Source: Terriglobia bacterium (GTDB taxonomy: Bacteria > Acidobacteriota > UBA6911). From it: a stretch of 59,736 bases of DNA. Location of the stretch: contig JAIQGI010000043.1 of the NCBI GenBank assembly GCA_020072565.1, forward strand, positions 1-59,736, given 5' to 3'. Positions 8,981 to 16,310 of the stretch are shown piece by piece. Made by a program: the position numbers and the translations under genes. The notes under the pieces were generated by a model, which had not been told where the DNA came from, did not search any database, and was given only the letters and a program-made list of their open reading frames with translations. Each line of letters starts with the position of its first letter. The first letter of the stretch is position 1.

Positions 8981-10480
8981 CTACCCCCGGAATTTCCCAC
9001 CAGCCGCTTCGGCGATTAGACTGCGCCCCGTATCGGTCAATCGATATTTCTGAAGGCGGCTCTTGGGCTTTTCGGGGATCGTCATCTCAATCATGCCCAG
9101 TTCCAGAAGCCGCCTTACTTGTTTATGCAGCTCCCCGGAAACGGTCTTGTGACCCAGCCTGGAAGCGAGGCTTGCCTTGCCCTGATCCGCGTCCGCCAAT
9201 AGGGAAAGGACTCTTGCCGCTAGCGCCGACTCTAGCCGTGACTCTAGCCGTGACTCTAGCCGTGATTCAGACCTCGACGTGGTTTGTTCTGCAGATTCTC
9301 CCGAAATTGGCGACGTACCTGCGATCGCTGTGCGCAAGACCGTGGCTTTGAACAGGCATCCCTCCCGGTCATCGGCCAACTCGATTTTAGGCCACGCCTC
9401 CAACGCTCGCTGGATACCTGAAGCGAGTCCGCGATAGGGCAGAATCCCCTTGGCAACATGGGAAACCAGGATTGGATTGCGGATATTGGAATTGCCGGCC
9501 CGGATCTTGTCCACCGTCAGGTTGTCGGGCAGATGACCAGGACTGATGATCTCGATGCGGTTGTCGAAGATAAAGAGGCGGATCGGCGCGCTGACCAGGT
9601 AGTCCCGATGCACCAGGGCATTGACCAGCAGTTCCTCAAAAACCACCGGCGGGATTTCCGGAACGCCGGGAGCGTTCACTCCCCGTCCCGCCTGCACCTT
9701 GTGCAGGTTGCGCAGCACGAACGCCATGGCGCCGTCAAACAGCTCACGAATCGGTCCCGCGAAATCCTCAGAGTCAAGAAACTCGGTCGCGTGAATGCTG
9801 TTTCCCGGGAACCGGATGGCCTTGAAGGTAAACTGCGGCATAAAGCGATCCGGTTGTTCGGCAAACAGCAGGAGCCCGGCGAGGTTCAGGAACCCCATGT
9901 CAGTCGCCAGATTCAGGTTCTGCAGCAGCCGTGTGACGTCGGCCGGCGAATCCGGGTACTCCTGCTTGTATGCATTCCGCAGGTAGTCACGTAGGCGCAG
10001 CTTGTCGAGTGCCTCTATGCCAGCCTTGGTGGGGAGTTCGTCGGCGTGAAACTGGCCGCTCATTTGAAATAAGCGCCGCAGCTCTTCCTTGGATTGGATG
10101 CGGCGGCGATCGCTCCCGGTCTTTACCCACATGACGCCATGACGGTCAAAATATGGCTTGTCGAGACCTTCGGGAACCGTGAGAACAATGACCACCCGCT
10201 TGCCGGCAACCGGTATGTTTTCTGTTGTCGGAGAAATGGGACTGCGCATGTGCTGCGTCGCGGCGTTGGCGATGAGCTGATTGATCCGCCGCACATCCGC
10301 GGAGTTCAATCCATGTGCGGCGCCGTCATCAGCGATGCCGATCAGGATCACTCCACCGCTGCTGTTTGAGAATGCCACAAGGTCGGCTGCCAGAGAGTCT
10401 GCATTCGTGACATCGGCCTTGAACTGGTGGCGAGAATCTTCACCAAGGGCAACCATTGCAAGAAGGTCATCGCGCGTCAT
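8981..10480 (-). CDS. AlbA/Schlafen-type ATP-binding protein, 499 aa
   Basis: COG2865-like protein annotated as a transcriptional regulator in many genomes; related AlbA_2 proteins occur in defence islands. The start is set at 10480 (MTRDDLLAMVALGEDS) because GGAGG precedes it and it overlaps the stop of the upstream gene by four bases. The AlbA_2/Schlafen domain shows HQFKADVTN and FSNSSGGVILIGIADDG in residues 15-60. A GHKL-like ATPase domain follows, with EELLVNALVHRDY and FIFDNRIEIISPGHLP. A winged helix is likely at the C-terminus. Between ATPase and winged helix lies a short tandem repeat SRLESRLESRLE. It is the last gene of a three-gene minus-strand operon. Confidence 0.82.
   Translation of the reverse strand: MTRDDLLAMVALGEDSRHQFKADVTNADSLAADLVAFSNSSGGVILIGIADDGAAHGLNSADVRRINQLIANAATQHMRSPISPTTENIPVAGKRVVIVLTVPEGLDKPYFDRHGVMWVKTGSDRRRIQSKEELRRLFQMSGQFHADELPTKAGIEALDKLRLRDYLRNAYKQEYPDSPADVTRLLQNLNLATDMGFLNLAGLLLFAEQPDRFMPQFTFKAIRFPGNSIHATEFLDSEDFAGPIRELFDGAMAFVLRNLHKVQAGRGVNAPGVPEIPPVVFEELLVNALVHRDYLVSAPIRLFIFDNRIEIISPGHLPDNLTVDKIRAGNSNIRNPILVSHVAKGILPYRGLASGIQRALEAWPKIELADDREGCLFKATVLRTAIAGTSPISGESAEQTTSRSESRLESRLESRLESALAARVLSLLADADQGKASLASRLGHKTVSGELHKQVRRLLELGMIEMTIPEKPKSRLQKYRLTDTGRSLIAEAAGGKFRG
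9228..9263 (-). repeat. Three perfect 12-bp tandem repeats inside the AlbA-type gene
   Basis: GACTCTAGCCGT occurs three times without interruption and encodes the four-residue unit SRLE on the minus strand, with degenerate flanking units. Copy number changes keep the frame, so the linker length between the ATPase and winged-helix parts could vary between strains. Confidence 0.9.
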
Positions 10481-11403
10481 CGGGCGCCTCCACGTCCTTG
10501 CTCGCAGGCGAACGTCGATTTGCCCAGCCGCTGGGCTTTGATCTCTACCTTCCTGGGGTCGATCAAGTTCACCTCGCACTCACCGGCGAAAAATAAAGTG
10601 ATCCTGACGTTGTTGATCGGCGTCGCGCACCTCACGTAATTCGGGCCAAACTTCCATTCGGCAGTCCTTTGCAGAAGCGTGAAGGATTGCCCTGGTACCG
10701 ATCGAAGCCATCGCGCGAGCGGCCCTTGCTCCCGCTCGAAACCGATCTCTCTGGCGACGTCTGTCCAGCACAGCTCGCATCGGAGAAAGCCAGTTTCGCA
10801 GCGGCAAACTGACGCATGGGCGACTTGAAAAGATACCTCCGCATCAGAGAACGCCTTTTGGTGCACGTCGAAATAGCGCTGAAGGATTCTGTTCTGGTTC
10901 GGCGAAAGATGCTCCAAAGTTTGCCAGCAGAACGTTCGTTTTGTGCCGACGCCTCGATACAGCACCAGCACTCCGTCCTTGATGAGAGGCTGCTCGTTCA
11001 CATCGAAATCGAGGTGGCTGCCGTGCTGGAGGAGGAGATACATGTCGCGATTGTCCCAACCGGTTCGATACCTGTAGCTGCCAATCGGCGCGGTGAATCC
11101 GCCGTCGCATCGTCCGCCCATCAGGACATGGATGGGCTCGACCTTTCCAGCCCGCGCCTTGGCCCAGAAGTCCACGAACGGCTCGATGCCCCAACCGGAA
11201 TATCGCTGGCTCAGACATGATCGCTTCCCGAAATAATAGTACCTCTTGTCCCGATAAACGCCGGGCATGAGCCAGCTGTACTGGAAAAAATAGTCCGAAT
11301 CCGGCGGATTCTCTGGCGAATAGGCCAATGGACCCTCTGCGGCCAACCATGGCACGATGGCTCCGTCGGATCTCATGATTGATGTCGAGTATCGCTTTGC
11401 CAT
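10477..11403 (-). CDS. Unknown protein, 308 aa, with weak ART-like motifs
   Basis: I do not recognise this family. It starts MAKRYSTSIMRSDGAIVPW. Aromatic-rich segments (FFQYSWLMPGVYRDKRYYYF) precede a cysteine cluster (CRCETGFLRCELCW), which may bind a metal. VLVLYRGVGTKRTF in the middle and FFAGECEVNLIDP near the C-terminus recall the R (YRG) and E-x-E elements of ADP-ribosyltransferase folds; this is a pattern resemblance only. It sits five bases downstream of the 155-residue gene and overlaps the AlbA-type gene by four bases, so the three are almost certainly co-expressed. There is no transmembrane segment or signal peptide. Confidence 0.75.
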   Translation of the reverse strand: MAKRYSTSIMRSDGAIVPWLAAEGPLAYSPENPPDSDYFFQYSWLMPGVYRDKRYYYFGKRSCLSQRYSGWGIEPFVDFWAKARAGKVEPIHVLMGGRCDGGFTAPIGSYRYRTGWDNRDMYLLLQHGSHLDFDVNEQPLIKDGVLVLYRGVGTKRTFCWQTLEHLSPNQNRILQRYFDVHQKAFSDAEVSFQVAHASVCRCETGFLRCELCWTDVAREIGFEREQGPLARWLRSVPGQSFTLLQRTAEWKFGPNYVRCATPINNVRITLFFAGECEVNLIDPRKVEIKAQRLGKSTFACEQGRGGAR

Positions 11404-11408
11404 GCCGG

Positions 11409-11876
11409 TTAGTCCGCGCTCCTTGGTCTCCGTGCCCGGGCTCGTCGGACCGCGGCCTGGAACGATGCGATTCTTTCCTCGTCCCCTCCCAGGGTAACGA
11501 TTGGGCGACTCGACTGCCGGCGTAAGGCTTCGTCAATGGCCCCTTTCAGAACATCTGACTTGTAGCTGTCCGGCATTGCTCCGATGCCCTTGGCGCGGAC
11601 CCGCCAGCGAAGTTCCTTCGCCGGGAGGATCCCCACGATGTAATTGTCGAACCTGCCCCATACCGTGAGGCGCTCAGCTTTATCATTGAGCCAGAGCTGC
11701 TTCCTAACACGCACTTCGGCCATCTCATCGGGGATATCCAGCACCAGGACCTGTCCCCGCCATCCAACCGCATAGAGCGCGGCAGTGTGGGGGCAATCCG
11801 TGAAATTCACTCCCTCCAGCCCGTCAGGCCTTTGATCAGGTCGGTATGGTTCTTTCAGACCTCGATACAGACGCAT
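11409..11876 (-). CDS. Unknown protein, 155 aa, possible ART-like fold
   Basis: The start is taken at 11876 (MRLYRGLKEPY) with GGAG nine bases upstream; an in-frame ATG nine bases earlier is less well placed. The N-terminal LYRG, then GVNFTDCPHTAALYAVGW, then NYIVGILPAKEL follow the order of conserved pieces (R, F-T/S, then a strand before I-P) in many small ADP-ribosyltransferase-like toxins. A clear catalytic glutamate is not evident, so activity is uncertain. The C-terminal 50 residues are Arg-rich (RRARARRPRSAD). It is the first gene of the operon, preceded by a fair promoter at 11930-11958. Confidence 0.7.
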   Translation of the reverse strand: MRLYRGLKEPYRPDQRPDGLEGVNFTDCPHTAALYAVGWRGQVLVLDIPDEMAEVRVRKQLWLNDKAERLTVWGRFDNYIVGILPAKELRWRVRAKGIGAMPDSYKSDVLKGAIDEALRRQSSRPIVTLGGDEERIASFQAAVRRARARRPRSAD

Positions 11877-11929
11877 CCAACACATCTCCGTTAAGCTCGA
11901 CCGGCGAGGCCAGGCAGATGTAAGGCTGA

Positions 11930-11958
11930 TCTATAAAGCTTTTTGTCACCGGGTACAA
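11930..11958 (-). promoter_or_regulatory. Candidate promoter of the three-gene AlbA/Schlafen operon
   Basis: On the minus strand, TTGTAC (11953-11958), 17 bases, then TATAGA (11930-11935). It lies about 55 bases before the start at 11876. The rest of the gap to 12206 shows only a 64-residue minus-strand reading (11980-12174) with no ribosome site, perhaps a decayed gene end. Confidence 0.5.
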
Positions 11959-12206
11959 CCGAGAAATCAGCGCCAGACCCTATTGCACCTTCGGCACCAG
12001 GCCCCGCGGCAGGCGCACGATGACAACGTCGCACCTTGCCCCACGCTTGGAAGGCCATCCCTGAGCTGCGAGAACAAGGTGACGCGCGTTGGGATACTCG
12101 GCCGTGCCTGGAGGTTGCATCCCAGCCGCGTCCACTGAACGCCCCAGGCTCCCTCCAGTCCAGATTTGAATCACTTCGCCAAGTACGAGGTACGCTCAGA
12201 AACTAC

Positions 12207-12236
12207 TTGACAGGGTGCACTCGTTGGCAATAGATT
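12207..12236 (+). promoter_or_regulatory. Candidate promoter of PadR gene 1
   Basis: TTGACA at 12207-12212 and TAGATT at 12231-12236 with an 18-base spacer. The start codon at 12264 follows GAGAGGAG. Confidence 0.5.
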
Positions 12237-12263
12237 CCTCCTGTCGCCACACGAGAGGAGCAA

Positions 12264-12590
12264 ATGCCGAAAACCGAGTACTTACAAGGCGCACTCGACC
12301 TGCTGATCCTCCAAACCCTCGCACTCGGACCCAATCACGGTTGGGGTATCCAGCAGCGAATTCGACAAGTCTCGCGCGAGGCGCTCACCGTCAGCCAGGG
12401 ATCGCTCTACCCCGCCCTCCACCGGCTCGAGGCCGCAGGGCTTCTGGCGTCGGAGATGGCGACATCGGAGAACAACCGCAAGGCGCGGATCTACACGCTC
12501 ACGCCGGCTGGCCGGAAGCGGCTGTCGGCCGAGACCGAAGACTGGCGCGAGTTCGCGCTCGCGATTCGCAGGCTGTTGCAGACCAGCTGA
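12264..12590 (+). CDS. PadR-family repressor 1
   Basis: Winged-helix regulator of 108 residues. It shows the PadR hallmarks [43 protein letters not shown] and a recognition wing with SENNRKARIYTLTPAGRKRL. PadR proteins usually repress their own operon and the adjacent transporter until a ligand binds. The gene ends seven bases before the ADOP permease start with a GGAGGA ribosome site between them, so the two form an operon. Confidence 0.92.
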   Translation: MPKTEYLQGALDLLILQTLALGPNHGWGIQQRIRQVSREALTVSQGSLYPALHRLEAAGLLASEMATSENNRKARIYTLTPAGRKRLSAETEDWREFALAIRRLLQTS

Positions 12591-12597
12591 GGAGGAC

Positions 12598-15189
12598 ATG
12601 ATGGCGCTAATGACATGGTTGCGTGGGCTGTTCCAGCGCCCGAGGGTCGAGAGGGAGATCGACGATGAGCTGGCATTTCATGTGGAAATGGAGACGCAGG
12701 CGAACATCGCTCGCGGGATGGTGCCAGCGGATGCGCGTCGGGTGGCACTTGGCGCTTTTGGCGGAGTCGCTCAGGCGAAGGAGTTGGTTCGCGAGGTCCG
12801 GGCGCTACGGATCGAATCGCTCTGCCAGGACGTGCGTCACGCCGTGCGCACGCTCGCGGCGCACCGGAGCTTCACGCTCGCGGCGGTCGGCATGCTGGCA
12901 CTTGGGATAGGCATCACCACGGCGATGTTTACTATTGTGGATTCCCTAGTTCTCCGCCCGGTCCCATTTCGTGATCCCGGGCAGCTCGCGCATCTCTGGA
13001 TGGGCAGCGACCACGGAGGAGTCACCCTCGTCTCCCCAGCAGTCGTGCGCGCGTGGCGCAGCAGCCCGGCGTTTGTGGCGGTGGAATCGGCGGTCTCGGA
13101 CACGGGGTTGCTCGAGGCGGACAACGACGTTGTCACACGTGGTGTCGCGACGGTTACACCGGGCGTGTTCAAGATGCTCGGCGGCGTGACGCCCTTGCGC
13201 GGCCGCTTGTTCGACCCTACTGAGGGAAGCCCAGGTCAGTCCGACCGAGTGCTCGTTTCGGAGACCGCGTGGCGGTCGCTCTTTGGCTCCGACGAGGCAC
13301 TTGTCGGCCGTCCGATCAGGCTCGATGGCGAGAGATTGACGGTCATCGGGATCCTGCCCGCTAACTTCAGGTTCCCATCAGCAAGCACGGTGCTCTGGCG
13401 CCCGACCGACCTGGGCAGCGGCCGCGGAGAACCTCGTCGTGCGAGCAGATGGAACAAAACAGCGAAGGCTTACGTCCGCTTCGCGCCCGGCGTTCCGCGC
13501 GAGGACGCGCTACGGCTCGCCACCGAAGCAGCGCGTGCCGCCGATTCGAGCACCGCCGGCCTGCGTCCATGGGTGTATCAGCTAGTGGATCATCTTGACA
13601 AATACTCGAATCGCGCGATCCCGCTGCTTGCCGGCGGAGTTGTGCTGGTCTTCCTCGTTCTGTGCGCGAACGCGTGCAGTCTGCTGCTCGCGCGGCTGAC
13701 CGCCCGCCGACGTGAGTTCAGCCTGCGCGCGGCACTCGGCGCCTCACGCGCGCGCTTGATGCGACAGGCGCTCGTTGAGAGCGGTGTGCTGGGTGTGCTC
13801 GGCATGGCCGTCGGTGCAGTGATCGCCTGGGCGCTCGTTTCGGTCGCGCAGGCGCTCTTGCCTGCGGCGCTGCTGCAGCTTACGCTGAATCCGCCGAGCC
13901 TGGACGAACGCGCGCTTGGTGCAACATGCATCGCAGGATTTGTTGCAACCCTCGCTGCCGGTCTCTTGCCGGCGTGGCTCGGCACGAAGGCAGATGCGGG
14001 CGACTCGTTGCGCGTCGTGGACCGCAGTGGAACGGAGGCTCGCGGCGCGCGAGCCCTGACGCGAGGCCTGCTCGTCGGTGAAGTCGCGCTGGCGTGCACC
14101 TTGCTTGTGGGCGCCACGCTGCTGACGCGCTCGTTCGTAAACCTCGCTACAGCAGATCGCGGCTTCGACACGTCGGGTGTCACAACGCTCTGGCTGAACC
14201 TTGGAGAGACTGCCGACGGCCGCGAGGCGCTTGCGCAGACGCTCAAGGAGGAGTTCCTGCACATGCCCGGCGTGCAACAGGCAGCCTGGTCCTATGGCAT
14301 TCCGCCCGAAGGTGGCATTATTTCTTCGGGTGACTGGATCTCCGACCGGCCCGGCGCTGCTCCCGTCAACATGACGGTTGCGCGCTATATCGTCAGCCCT
14401 GAGTTCTTCTCGCTGTATGGGATTCCGATCATCAGAGGACGTACGTTCATCACCAGCGATGCACCCACCAACGTGATTGTCTCGGAGCGGCTGGGGCAGG
14501 CCTTGTGGCCGGGCGCCGATCCTCTCGGCCATACGTTACGCATCGAAAAGGTGGCGTTGCAGGTCGTTGGGATCGCCAAAGAGATTAACTACCCGACGCT
14601 CGATTCCCGCGACGACGGCCCCGAGCTGTACCAGCCCTACAAGAAAATCGGCAACACCGCGATGGTCAGCCTGCGTTGTGGACCCAGCTGCCCTCAGGCG
14701 GCCACTATTCGTCGCCGCCTCGCGTCGACGCACCCCACAGTCAAGGTGCAGGATGCCGGCCCCCTCGAGCGCGCCTACTCAGCGCAGCTTGTCCGACCAC
14801 GCGCGGCCGCGGCTCTGGCGGTGACGTTCGCCGCGGTCGCGGTTCTCGCGGCCGCGGGCGGCCTGTTCAGCGTCTTGTCCTATGCCGTCAGCCGGAGGCG
14901 TCGCGAGTTCGGCATCCGTGCGGCGCTCGGCGCGTCGCCCAACCAGATCCGGCGCGTGGTGCTGCGCGACGGCCTTCTGGTCGCGACGACCGGCTTGGCG
15001 ATCGGATCACTGTTGGCCGCTGCGCTGGCGCGTGGGCTCGCGTCTCTGCAATATGGCGTCACCCCGTACGATCCCTTGAGCTGGGCGATCGTGCTCGGGC
15101 TTATTGCCCTCACGGTTCTGGGTGCATGCTGGCGCCCCGCTCGAGCCGCTGCTCGGCTAGATCCGCAATTGCTGCTGCGAGAGGAATGA
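12598..15189 (+). CDS. ADOP permease 1 (duplicated MacB/FtsX type), 863 aa
   Basis: Inner-membrane permease made of two MacB-periplasmic/FtsX units in one chain. The N-terminal cytoplasmic ADOP segment has VEREIDDELAFHVEME and ARRVALGAFGGVAQAKE. The first membrane helix carries MLALGIGITTAMFTIVDS then LRPVPF. The internal FtsX triplet begins around residue 345, and the second unit ends with FGIRAALGASPNQIRR and the final helix plus ARLDPQLLLREE. No ATPase gene is adjacent, which is why this family is called orphan; substrate unknown. DNA here is visibly richer in G+C than the neighbouring permease genes, pointing to separate origins. Confidence 0.9.
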   Translation: MMALMTWLRGLFQRPRVEREIDDELAFHVEMETQANIARGMVPADARRVALGAFGGVAQAKELVREVRALRIESLCQDVRHAVRTLAAHRSFTLAAVGMLALGIGITTAMFTIVDSLVLRPVPFRDPGQLAHLWMGSDHGGVTLVSPAVVRAWRSSPAFVAVESAVSDTGLLEADNDVVTRGVATVTPGVFKMLGGVTPLRGRLFDPTEGSPGQSDRVLVSETAWRSLFGSDEALVGRPIRLDGERLTVIGILPANFRFPSASTVLWRPTDLGSGRGEPRRASRWNKTAKAYVRFAPGVPREDALRLATEAARAADSSTAGLRPWVYQLVDHLDKYSNRAIPLLAGGVVLVFLVLCANACSLLLARLTARRREFSLRAALGASRARLMRQALVESGVLGVLGMAVGAVIAWALVSVAQALLPAALLQLTLNPPSLDERALGATCIAGFVATLAAGLLPAWLGTKADAGDSLRVVDRSGTEARGARALTRGLLVGEVALACTLLVGATLLTRSFVNLATADRGFDTSGVTTLWLNLGETADGREALAQTLKEEFLHMPGVQQAAWSYGIPPEGGIISSGDWISDRPGAAPVNMTVARYIVSPEFFSLYGIPIIRGRTFITSDAPTNVIVSERLGQALWPGADPLGHTLRIEKVALQVVGIAKEINYPTLDSRDDGPELYQPYKKIGNTAMVSLRCGPSCPQAATIRRRLASTHPTVKVQDAGPLERAYSAQLVRPRAAAALAVTFAAVAVLAAAGGLFSVLSYAVSRRRREFGIRAALGASPNQIRRVVLRDGLLVATTGLAIGSLLAAALARGLASLQYGVTPYDPLSWAIVLGLIALTVLGACWRPARAAARLDPQLLLREE

Positions 15190-15321
15190 GGCGGGAGACC
15201 GCCCGTGGCACTCTTGCGGGAATGGCTGGTAGTAACGCTGTTGTCGTCGAACGCGCCGGTCGTCCCATCAACCGGCTCACCCGTGACGTGAACATCAGCG
15301 CCACGCTTCTTCGGAGGTCGC

Positions 15322-15720
15322 ATGTCAGTTGTCCTTTCATCCGTCCTGTTGTGCCTGACCATGTCCGTTTCATCTCCGCAGACCGCATCCAAGCCGGACC
15401 CCCGCGAGAAGGTCGAAACGGCGATCGGTGCGGCTATTCACCTCCTTGAATTGAAGGACTACAAGACATTCTTGCTGCAGTTCGTCCCGCCCGATCAGGT
15501 CAAGGCGCGTGGTGGATCACCCGAGGCATTGGACGCATGGATTGAGTATTTCTCTGCCCAGGCAGACAGTATCCTTGCGGCACTTAAGGACGCCAGGACG
15601 CAGACTCCAACCTACGATGCCGCGAAGATCACGGCCACTTTCCCGTTGAAGGGAGAGGCTGGCCCGAAGTCGCTGAAGATGGCGAAAATCGGTCAATTCT
15701 GGTATATCGGGAACAAGTAG
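15322..15720 (+). CDS. Small secreted protein after ADOP 1, 132 aa
   Basis: The first 20 residues form a signal peptide (MSVVLSSVLLCLTMSVSSPQ). The mature part is helical at first (EKVETAIGAAIHLLELKDY) and ends in strands with IGQFWYIGNK, like small exported accessory domains that end in a W-Y-I strand. Function is unknown. It lies 132 bases behind ADOP 1 on the same strand. Small exported proteins recur behind other ADOP genes here. Confidence 0.7.
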   Translation: MSVVLSSVLLCLTMSVSSPQTASKPDPREKVETAIGAAIHLLELKDYKTFLLQFVPPDQVKARGGSPEALDAWIEYFSAQADSILAALKDARTQTPTYDAAKITATFPLKGEAGPKSLKMAKIGQFWYIGNK

Positions 15721-15894
15721 CGGGTAGTACTCGCAGCGGTCGAATCCTCAAGCGCCGTCTGCGCCGGCATGTGGGATTCCTGGCTTGCCCTCTAACTTGG
15801 GGGTCGTCGGAATGAGCGACATGCCTTCGGTTACCGGGGACATAATAGGACCTTTACCTGAAAGCAAGTAGAATCCCGCTTCAGTTGATTTCCG

Positions 15895-15924
15895 TTGACA
15901 CGATCGCGCGGCAGGGCGTACATT
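15895..15924 (+). promoter_or_regulatory. Candidate promoter of PadR gene 2
   Basis: TTGACA at 15895-15900 and TACATT at 15919-15924 with an 18-base spacer. GAGAGAGG precedes the start codon at 15955. Confidence 0.5.
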
Positions 15925-15954
15925 CCTCTCGACACCCGAGAGAGGATACCTTTC

Positions 15955-16290
<336 letters not shown>

Positions 16291-16310
16291 AAACACCCAA
16301 CGGGGGCCGG

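Noticed and set aside
11980-12174. A 64-codon minus-strand reading before PadR gene 1
   Set aside because: It may be the tail of a lost gene, but it has no ribosome site or recognisable domain, so it is not annotated.
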